Assembly: GCA_045536025.1 (NCBI GenBank)
Contig: JAZSMT010000006.1
Coordinates: 1-35,751 of the forward strand
Direction of reading: 5' to 3'
Length of the DNA stretch: 35,751 nucleotides
Origin: HGM11412 sp045536025
Lineage (GTDB): Bacteria; Bacillota; Clostridia; Christensenellales; Borkfalkiaceae
The notes beneath the pieces are model-generated. The model worked only from the letters and a program-made list of their open reading frames with translations. It was not told the DNA's origin and searched no databases. Every line of letters starts with the position of its first letter. Position 1 is the stretch's first letter. Below are positions 30,346-35,751 of the stretch, in pieces. The position numbers were made by a program, and so were the translations under genes.

Positions 30346-31380
30346 TTATTTTTTACATTTTTGAACAGCCTCAAATAAGCCGTAAAGATAGGTTGCGCCC
30401 ATAGCGCGGTCAAACAGACCGTAACCAGGTTTAGCGTTTTCACCCCAAACGTTTCTGCCGTGGTCGGGGCGAACGTATCCGTCAAAACCGTTATCTTCAA
30501 GCGCTTTTACGATTTCATAAATATCAACGTTACCGCAATGCGTCATATGCCCGTTTTCATAGAAATCTACGTCGTCGGTATACTTGAGCTGACGAAGATG
30601 CGCAAAGTGAATACGCTTTGCGTATTTGCCTGCCATTTTAGGAAGGTCGTTAAACCTACCCGCACCGAGCGAACCCGTACAGAAGGTAATACCGTTGTGC
30701 ATATTAGGAACGACTGCAAAAAGTTTTTCGTAATCTTCTTCCTTACAAATAATTCTTGGAAGGTCGAAGATATCCCACGGTGGATCGTCGGGGTGAACGG
30801 CAAGATTAACGCCACTCTCGTCGCACGCAGGCATAACTGCTTTTAAGAAATATACGAAGTTTTCAAAAAGCTTGTCGTGGTCAACGCTTTCATATTCTTT
30901 AAGTAAATCGTTAAGCTGGTCAACGGTATAGCTCTCGTCCCAACCGGGAAGGCGGAGATTGCGCTTATCAAGCCCCTCCATATCTGCAAGATGGTATGAA
31001 AGCGAGGTAGCACCGTCTTGATGCTTAAAGTAAAGATTAGTTCTAAACCAGTCGAACACGGGCATAAAGTTGTAGCAAATACACTTAACGCCTGCTTTAC
31101 CGCAGTTGATTATATTTTGCTTATAAGCCTCAATGTATTTATCTCTCGTAGGTTTGCCGAGTTTAATATCCTCGTGTACGGGAACGGACTCGATAACCTC
31201 CATTTCAAGACCTGCGTCGTTTGCAAGTTTTTTAAGCTTAAGTAGCTTTTCAAGAGGCCAAACGTTTCCAACAGGTTCGTCGTAAACGGCGGTAACTACA
31301 CCGGACATACCCTGAATTTGCTTAATGTGGTTAAGTGGAATACAGTCGTTTTCGCCGTACCAGCGAAATGTCATTTTCAT
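30346..31380 (-). CDS. uxuA: Mannonate dehydratase
   Basis: A 344-residue TIM-barrel enzyme that dehydrates D-mannonate to 2-keto-3-deoxygluconate. Family features: MTFRWYGENDCIPLNHIKQI at the N-terminus, NFMPVFDWFRTNL near 105, HPDDPPWDIFDLPRI near 200, TFCTGSLGAG near 235 and HMTHCGNVDIYEI near 280, with the metal-binding His and Cys. AAGGAG stands before the ATG. It has a strong promoter with a perfect dyad over the -10 box. The following SDR gene makes or consumes its substrate. No uxaC, kdgK or kdgA are in the window. Confidence 0.95.
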   Translation of the reverse strand: MKMTFRWYGENDCIPLNHIKQIQGMSGVVTAVYDEPVGNVWPLEKLLKLKKLANDAGLEMEVIESVPVHEDIKLGKPTRDKYIEAYKQNIINCGKAGVKCICYNFMPVFDWFRTNLYFKHQDGATSLSYHLADMEGLDKRNLRLPGWDESYTVDQLNDLLKEYESVDHDKLFENFVYFLKAVMPACDESGVNLAVHPDDPPWDIFDLPRIICKEEDYEKLFAVVPNMHNGITFCTGSLGAGRFNDLPKMAGKYAKRIHFAHLRQLKYTDDVDFYENGHMTHCGNVDIYEIVKALEDNGFDGYVRPDHGRNVWGENAKPGYGLFDRAMGATYLYGLFEAVQKCKK

Positions 31381-31441
31381 GATAGTTTCTCCTTTTTATT
31401 TAGTGCTTACAAAAAAATCACAAGCGACTAACGTTTTTATT

Positions 31442-31470
31442 ATTATAACGTAGTTATAATTTGATTGCAA
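31442..31470 (-). promoter_or_regulatory. uxuA promoter with a perfect dyad operator over the -10 box
   Basis: Minus-strand TTGCAA (31465-31470) and TATAAT (31442-31447), spacer 17 bp. A perfect 8-bp dyad with 3-nt spacer, ATTATAAC-GTA-GTTATAAT (31442-31460), covers the -10 box and half of the spacer, a good site for a GntR- or LacI-type hexuronate repressor. Confidence 0.7.
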
Positions 31471-31494
31471 TAGTAAAAACAACTTTTTTATATA

Positions 31495-31520
31495 AAAAAC
31501 CACTCAATTGAGTGGTTTTT
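31495..31520 (-). terminator. aspS terminator
   Basis: Perfect inverted repeat AAAAACCACTCAA / TTGAGTGGTTTTT (31495-31520), T-rich on the minus strand, two bases after the aspS stop. Confidence 0.8.
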
Positions 31521-31522
31521 CA

Positions 31523-33322
31523 TTATTTTTTGATATGCGTAACATTAAGCTCTTCAAGTTGCTTTTCAGAAACGAGGTCAGGCGCGCCAGACATTAAGCA
31601 GGACGCCGTTTGCACTTTGGGGAAAGCAATAACGTCTTTTATGGAATCGGTTTTAGTAAGCAACATTACCATTCTGTCAAGCCCGAGAGCCAAACCGCCG
31701 TGCGGAGGCGCACCGTAACGGAAAGCGTCTACGAAAAAGCCAAAACGGTCTTTTATATCTTCGGGGGTAAACCCAAGAACTTCAAACATTTTTTCTTGAA
31801 TTTCTCTACGGTGAATTCTTATCGAACCACCGCCCGCCTCTTGGCCGTTTATGACTATATCGTACGCTTTTGCCCTTGCCCTCATCGGGTCTTTAGCGCA
31901 AAGCTCGATATCCTCGTCCATCGGTGAGGTAAACGGATGGTGAACGGCTACGTAGCGTTCCTCTTCCTCGCTGTATTCAAACATAGGAAATTCAGTAATC
32001 CACAAAATATCATAGATATTTTTATCGATAAGCCCGTACTTTTCAGCAAGATGAAGCCTAAGCCCACCGAGAGTGTTAAATACCACGTAATCTTTATCCG
32101 CAGCAAAGAACAACACGTCACCCTCTTCAAAGTTAAGCCTCTCGCTAAATTCTTTTAAGTTTTCTTCAGTTGAAAATTTCAAGAAAGAGCCTTTAACTTC
32201 GCCACCTTGCGGATAAGAAAGCCATGCAAGACCTTTTGCGCCTAAAGTTTTAACAAACTCAACCAGCCCGTCGATATCCTTTCTTGAAAGCTTGGAAGCA
32301 AAACCTTTTGCGTTGATTGCGCGAACGCTACCTTTTATAGCACCGTTAATTGAAAGCGCGTCGCTAAACACCTTAAAATCAGTCTTTTTAGCGATATCGG
32401 AAACGTCTTTAAGCTCTAAGCCGAAACGAGTGTCAGGCTTATCCGAACCAAAGCGCTCCATCGCCTCTTTATAAGGCATTTGACGGAAATGCTCGCTACC
32501 TAAATCAAGCCCTATAGTTTCTTTGAATATTGACTTAATCAAACCTTCGATAGGATAAATTACGTCCTCAACCTGCTCAACGAAACTCATTTCTAAATCG
32601 ATTTGGGTAAATTCAGGTTGACGGTTAGCTCTCAAATCTTCGTCACGGAAACATTTGGTTATTTGATAATAGCGGTCAAATCCCGATACCATTAAAAGCT
32701 GTTTATAAAGCTGTGGAGATTGAGGCAACGCGTAAAAACAAGTGGGATGAACGCGCGATGGAACTAAATAATCTCTCGCGCCTTCGGGGGTTGATTTACC
32801 AAGCATAGGCGTTTCAACCTCGCAAAAACCTAGATTATCAAGATAATCTCTCGTTGCCTTACAAACCTTATGGCGAAGAAATAATTTATTTTGAAGAGAC
32901 GGCCTACGAAGGTCTAAATATCTAAATTTAAGCCTTAAATTCTCATTAACGTCGGTATCGTCAACAATTTCAAAGGGCGTAGTGTCTGCCTCGGATAATA
33001 TTTTAAGCTCTGAAACGAGTATTTCAATCGCGCCCGTTTTAATTTTATCGGTTTTGTTAGACCTTTCCCTTACAACGCCTTTTACCATTACGACGAATTC
33101 CGAACGAATAGCCTCCGCCTTTTCAAAAAGCTCGTTAGAAAAAGAACTGTCAAACACGACTTGAACGATACCCGATTTATCTCTTAAGTCAACGAAAATT
33201 AAGCTACCGAGATTTCTTCTTTTTTGCACCCAACCGGCAACTACAACTTCTTGATTAACGTTTTCAAGCCCAAGCGTTCCGCAATATGCGTTACGCCTTA
33301 AATTACCCATAAGTTCAGCCAT
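31523..33322 (-). CDS. aspS: Aspartate--tRNA ligase
   Basis: A 599-residue bacterial-type AspRS. N-terminal OB-fold anticodon domain (VAGWVQKRRNLGSLIFVDLRD), motif 2 FRDEDLRANRQPEFTQIDLE, a GAD insertion domain (about residues 290-420), and motif 3 GLALGLDRMVMLL. The start is placed at MAEL (33322) because TGGAG lies 6 bases upstream; an ATG four codons earlier overlaps that ribosome site. AsnRS is also encoded here, so a strictly discriminating AspRS would suffice. It is divergent from the LexA-box promoter. Confidence 0.96.
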   Translation of the reverse strand: MAELMGNLRRNAYCGTLGLENVNQEVVVAGWVQKRRNLGSLIFVDLRDKSGIVQVVFDSSFSNELFEKAEAIRSEFVVMVKGVVRERSNKTDKIKTGAIEILVSELKILSEADTTPFEIVDDTDVNENLRLKFRYLDLRRPSLQNKLFLRHKVCKATRDYLDNLGFCEVETPMLGKSTPEGARDYLVPSRVHPTCFYALPQSPQLYKQLLMVSGFDRYYQITKCFRDEDLRANRQPEFTQIDLEMSFVEQVEDVIYPIEGLIKSIFKETIGLDLGSEHFRQMPYKEAMERFGSDKPDTRFGLELKDVSDIAKKTDFKVFSDALSINGAIKGSVRAINAKGFASKLSRKDIDGLVEFVKTLGAKGLAWLSYPQGGEVKGSFLKFSTEENLKEFSERLNFEEGDVLFFAADKDYVVFNTLGGLRLHLAEKYGLIDKNIYDILWITEFPMFEYSEEEERYVAVHHPFTSPMDEDIELCAKDPMRARAKAYDIVINGQEAGGGSIRIHRREIQEKMFEVLGFTPEDIKDRFGFFVDAFRYGAPPHGGLALGLDRMVMLLTKTDSIKDVIAFPKVQTASCLMSGAPDLVSEKQLEELNVTHIKK

Positions 33323-33440
33323 AGTAAACTCCATTTAAAAAAATATAGTTATATTTTAATATTACTAAGTAAAATTGTCAATCTTTTACTCCCCTTTTAT
33401 ACCCAAAAAAATTTACCATTATTTTACTTGATTATTTTTA

Positions 33441-33493
33441 GAACAAACGTTTGACTTTTTACCGCATTAGGTGTACAATATGAACAAATGTTC
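33441..33493 (+). promoter_or_regulatory. SOS-type promoter with two LexA boxes
   Basis: SigA hexamers TTGACT (33451-33456) and TACAAT (33474-33479), spacer 17 bp. Two sites match the Gram-positive LexA consensus GAAC-N4-GTTC: GAACAAACGTTT (33441-33452, one mismatch, overlapping the -35 box) and GAACAAATGTTC (33482-33493, perfect, over the predicted transcription start). Their centres are 41 bp apart, near four helical turns, so both lie on the same DNA face. They flank the core promoter of the radical-SAM gene. Confidence 0.85.
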
Positions 33494-33510
33494 GTATTCG
33501 AGGTGATTAT

Positions 33511-34755
33511 ATGATATCGGCTGAAAAATTAAAAATTTTAGTTGAAAGCGCTAAATTTGACGTGTCTTGTTCCTCTTCGGGAAGCAACCGAAAAAACAAA
33601 GGTGGTATAGGCAACGCTTGCGCAGGCGGTATTTGCCACTCTTTTACGCAAGACGGTAGGTGCGTTTCGCTACTTAAAATTTTAATGACTAATAACTGCG
33701 TTTACGACTGCGCTTACTGTTTAAGTAGGCGTTCAAACGATACCCCTCGCGCAATCGCCTCGCCCGACGAGATTTGCGAGCTTACTATGGAATTTTACAA
33801 GCGAAATTATATAGAGGGGCTGTTTTTATCGTCGGCAGTATATAAAAACCCCGATTACACTATGGAGCTTTTGCTTGAAACGATTATAAAGCTTAGAAAG
33901 TTATACGGCTTTCACGGATATATCCACTTAAAAGGTATCCCAGGTGCTGACCAAAAACTAGTTTTAAGGGCGTGCGAATTCGTTGATAGAATGAGTTTTA
34001 ATTTAGAACTTCCAAGCGAACAAAGCCTGCGGCTTTTAGCACCGCAAAAAAGCAAAAAAAGTATACTTACGCCCATATCCTTACTGCACGGCGAAATTGA
34101 GGCGGACAAATCGTTAAAAAATAAGTTTTTGCCGGCTGGGCAAACTACGCAAATGATAATAGGCGCTAGCCCCGAGTGCGACGGGCAAATTTTAAATTTA
34201 ACGCAAGCACTTTACAAAAAATACTCGCTAAAAAGGGTGTATTATTCATCTTTCGTTCCCGTAACCGAGTCGTCGCTACTGCCAACCGTTCCCACGGGGC
34301 TACTTAGAGAACACAGGCTTTATCAAGCCGACTGGTTGATAAGGTTTTACGGCTTTTCAGTACAAGAACTTATAAGCGAAAAAGAAAATTTATCAACCGA
34401 ATACGACCCAAAGTGCGCGTGGGCGCTCAAGCACCCCGAGCTTTTCCCCGTAGACGTTAACACCGCACCGCTTGAAATGCTTATTAGAATACCTGGAATA
34501 GGTATAAAAAGTGCCTATAAAATTATTTCGGCAAGGCGGTACGGCAGGCTTTCAATTACCGATTTTGAAAGGATGAAAATAGCCTTAAAAAGAGCTATTC
34601 ACTTTATAACGTTTAGCGGTAAATTTTTCGGTTTTATCAAAGAAAATATGATTGAACGAGCGTTAAAATCAATTGAGGAAACAAATAGCTTTGAGCAACT
34701 TTCTATGTTTTCTTCAAGCGCGATTAAAACGTCCGTTTTAACGGGGGAATTATGA
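33511..34755 (+). CDS. Putative DNA modification/repair radical SAM protein (TIGR03916-like)
   Basis: A 414-residue protein. The radical-SAM cluster motif CVYDCAYC (Cys63, Cys67, Cys70) should hold a 4Fe-4S cluster. Four more cysteines precede it (20, 37, 42, 51), in FDVSCSSSG and GNACAGGICHSF. A helix-hairpin-helix DNA-binding motif lies near residues 313-350 (NTAPLEMLIRIPGIGIKSAY). This combination, the length and the overlapping downstream partner fit the TIGR03916 family, whose members are always paired with TIGR03915/03914 proteins and are thought to act in DNA repair; the reaction is unknown. GAGGTG precedes the ATG by 5 bases. Two LexA boxes at the promoter make DNA-damage induction likely. 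Confidence 0.88.
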   Translation: MISAEKLKILVESAKFDVSCSSSGSNRKNKGGIGNACAGGICHSFTQDGRCVSLLKILMTNNCVYDCAYCLSRRSNDTPRAIASPDEICELTMEFYKRNYIEGLFLSSAVYKNPDYTMELLLETIIKLRKLYGFHGYIHLKGIPGADQKLVLRACEFVDRMSFNLELPSEQSLRLLAPQKSKKSILTPISLLHGEIEADKSLKNKFLPAGQTTQMIIGASPECDGQILNLTQALYKKYSLKRVYYSSFVPVTESSLLPTVPTGLLREHRLYQADWLIRFYGFSVQELISEKENLSTEYDPKCAWALKHPELFPVDVNTAPLEMLIRIPGIGIKSAYKIISARRYGRLSITDFERMKIALKRAIHFITFSGKFFGFIKENMIERALKSIEETNSFEQLSMFSSSAIKTSVLTGEL

Positions 34756-35480
34756 CCTATTTAATAGACGGAACGATAGACGGTGTTTATACTGCCTTAT
34801 ACAACGCATACTTAACTAAAAACTATCCGTCGCACGTAACCCGCGGTAGCGTCCAGCTTGAATTTGACAATGAAACGGTTGAAATTGTAACCGATAAATC
34901 TAAGGCAGACAAGGTTTTTAACAAGCTTAAAACGCTACTATCTCACCATGAAATAAACAAACTTTATATCGCCATTAAAAGTGGCGACGACGCCAAGTAT
35001 TTTATAATTTTTAACTATTTAAAAAAGACGGTTGATATAGGTAAATGCATATCTGATAAATTTTCCGACGTTGACGTTTTTAATTTTGATAGGCTGGTAT
35101 CAAAAGTGCTTCTCGAAGCCCATAGATTTAAAGGTTTTTTGCGATTTTCAAAAACTGAAAACGGCGTTTATTACGCTAAATATTTTCCAGATAACGATAT
35201 AACCGGCTTGATACTACCCCACTTTATAGCAAGGTATAAAAGTATGCCCTTTATTATTCACGACCTTAATCACGATGCGGTATCGGCATACTTTAACGGC
35301 AAAAGCAAAACTGTGTATAAAAAAATAAATCCGCTATCGGTTGACGACGAGTTTCAATCACTTTTTAAAACCTATTACGACACGGTGTTTATTAAGCAAA
35401 GAAAAAACGAACGCTTAATGCGTAATTTTATGCCTAAACGCTACCACCCCTACCTCCCCGAAAAGGACGAATTAAAATAA
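34752..35480 (+). CDS. TIGR03915-family putative DNA metabolism protein, partner of the radical SAM enzyme
   Basis: A 242-residue protein, starting MTYLIDGTIDGVYTALYNAY and ending RNFMPKRYHPYLPEKDELK. The middle contains HRFKGFLRFSKTENGVYYAKYFPDNDI and ITGLILPHFIARYKSMPFIIHD, typical of the family. The ATGA overlap with the radical-SAM gene implies translational coupling. In many genomes the partner is fused to a uracil-DNA glycosylase-like domain (TIGR03914); here it is the short form without that domain. It has no cysteine cluster. It probably forms a complex with the upstream enzyme, by context only. Its transcript would also be under LexA control. Confidence 0.85.
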   Translation: MTYLIDGTIDGVYTALYNAYLTKNYPSHVTRGSVQLEFDNETVEIVTDKSKADKVFNKLKTLLSHHEINKLYIAIKSGDDAKYFIIFNYLKKTVDIGKCISDKFSDVDVFNFDRLVSKVLLEAHRFKGFLRFSKTENGVYYAKYFPDNDITGLILPHFIARYKSMPFIIHDLNHDAVSAYFNGKSKTVYKKINPLSVDDEFQSLFKTYYDTVFIKQRKNERLMRNFMPKRYHPYLPEKDELK

Positions 35481-35515
35481 GATTAAAATTTATACGTTTT
35501 TAACCCTAAAATCGT

Positions 35516-35544
35516 TTGCAAAATTATTTAATATGTGTTAATAT
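35516..35544 (+). promoter_or_regulatory. Promoter of tRNA-Glu
   Basis: TTGCAA (35516-35521) and TAATAT (35539-35544) with a 17-bp spacer; the tRNA begins 13 bases after the -10 box. Confidence 0.6.
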
Positions 35545-35556
35545 AAGTTAGTAAAC

Positions 35557-35631
35557 GGCCTCATGGTCAAGAGGTTAAGACGTTGCCCTCTCAAGGCAAA
35601 ATCAGGGGTTCAATTCCCCTTGGGGCTACCA
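35557..35631 (+). tRNA. tRNA-Glu (CUC anticodon)
   Basis: A 75-nt cloverleaf with encoded CCA. Anticodon stem TTGCC/GGCAA closes loop CTCTCAA, with CTC decoding GAG. The T-arm is AGGGG-TTCAATT-CCCCT. The acceptor stem GGCCTCA with TGGGGCT has G-U pairs at positions 1 and 5. A T-arm copy in inverted orientation lies downstream at 35676-35687. Confidence 0.92.
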
Positions 35632-35634
35632 AGG

Positions 35635-35663
35635 AAAACGAGTGAATTTTCACTCGTTTTTTT
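35635..35663 (+). terminator. tRNA-Glu terminator
   Basis: Perfect 12-bp stem AAAACGAGTGAA / TTCACTCGTTTT (35635-35646, 35649-35660), then a run of T, starting 4 bases after the tRNA. Confidence 0.85.
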
Positions 35664-35751
35664 ATTAAGCTTTGGGGGGAATTGAACGGGTTGGCAGTTG
35701 CAACTACACCGCTTATATTTATTGTTTTTAGTTGCAACCAAACAGTAGCCA
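35664..35751. other. Post-tRNA segment with an inverted T-arm copy, cut by the right edge
   Basis: GGGGAATTGAAC (35676-35687) is an exact reverse complement of the tRNA-Glu T-arm bases 35608-35619. It is followed by GGCAG and two copies of GTTGCAAC about 30 bp apart that can pair with each other. No gene is recognised; one plus-strand frame stays open to the window end, but it lacks a start codon and ribosome site. Confidence 0.55.

Noticed and set aside
33335..33440. T-box or attenuator before aspS
   Set aside because: Short AT-rich gap without T-box motif or hairpin.
35666..35751. Plus-strand frame open to the window edge (contains GELNGLAVATTP)
   Set aside because: No start codon or ribosome site; it coincides with the inverted T-arm segment.

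Overview
The window reads as chromosomal DNA of a low-GC anaerobic Bacillota, most likely a clostridial or Christensenellales-type gut lineage. This is inferred from a biotin/OadG-type decarboxylase, an ECF-type ThiT under a TPP riboswitch, class II GalT, rubrerythrin, RNase Y, BspA-type surface lipoproteins, Bacillus-type LexA boxes, and the clostridial gene order plsX-rnc-smc-ftsY-ylxM-ffh-rpsP-khpA-rimM-trmD-rbgA-rnhB. Species cannot be read from the sequence. No insertion sequence, prophage or CRISPR array is visible.

Layout. 1-1850 (minus): start of a decarboxylase operon (carboxyltransferase, OadG-like membrane subunit, biotin carrier cut by the left edge). 1887-2140: wreck of a short-chain dehydrogenase. 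2159-6418 (minus): galT, then a VTT membrane protein overlapping dinB, then rnhA. 6524-6841: tRNA-Trp followed by a displaced copy of its own 3' end. 6859-8880 (minus): mgsA and rny. 9066-11351 (minus): two recently duplicated BspA-like lipoproteins. 11413-12887: yfbR-like nucleotidase, with the divergent TPP riboswitch and thiT. 12918-14239 (minus): cysK and rplS. 14365-28348 (minus): a 14 kb housekeeping block for tRNA/ribosome maturation, SRP targeting, chromosome condensation, RNase III, phospholipid synthesis and asnS. 28514-29240 (minus): rubrerythrin with a 35-codon downstream gene. 29333-31380 (minus): D-mannonate (hexuronate) catabolism, uxuA and an SDR oxidoreductase, with the debris of an SGNH hydrolase between them. 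31523-33322 (minus): aspS. 33441-35480 (plus): an uncharacterised radical-SAM/partner DNA repair pair behind a promoter carrying two LexA boxes. 35557-35631 (plus): tRNA-Glu.

The most interesting signals are: (1) the SOS-type control of the radical-SAM pair, whose first protein also carries a C-terminal helix-hairpin-helix; (2) an inverted copy of the T-arm about 50-56 bp downstream of each of the two tRNA genes, placed just after the terminator, and for tRNA-Trp a 138-bp repeat period that looks like a tiny integration at the tRNA 3' end; (3) perfect dyads with a 3-nt spacer lying over the -10 boxes of galT, uxuA and one lipoprotein gene, with unrelated arm sequences, suggesting three dedicated repressors; (4) a near-leaderless ylxM-ffh promoter whose -35 box lies inside the ftsY terminator stem; (5) gene remnants that record recent pathway loss.

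All similarity statements come from reading motifs by eye. No database search was run.
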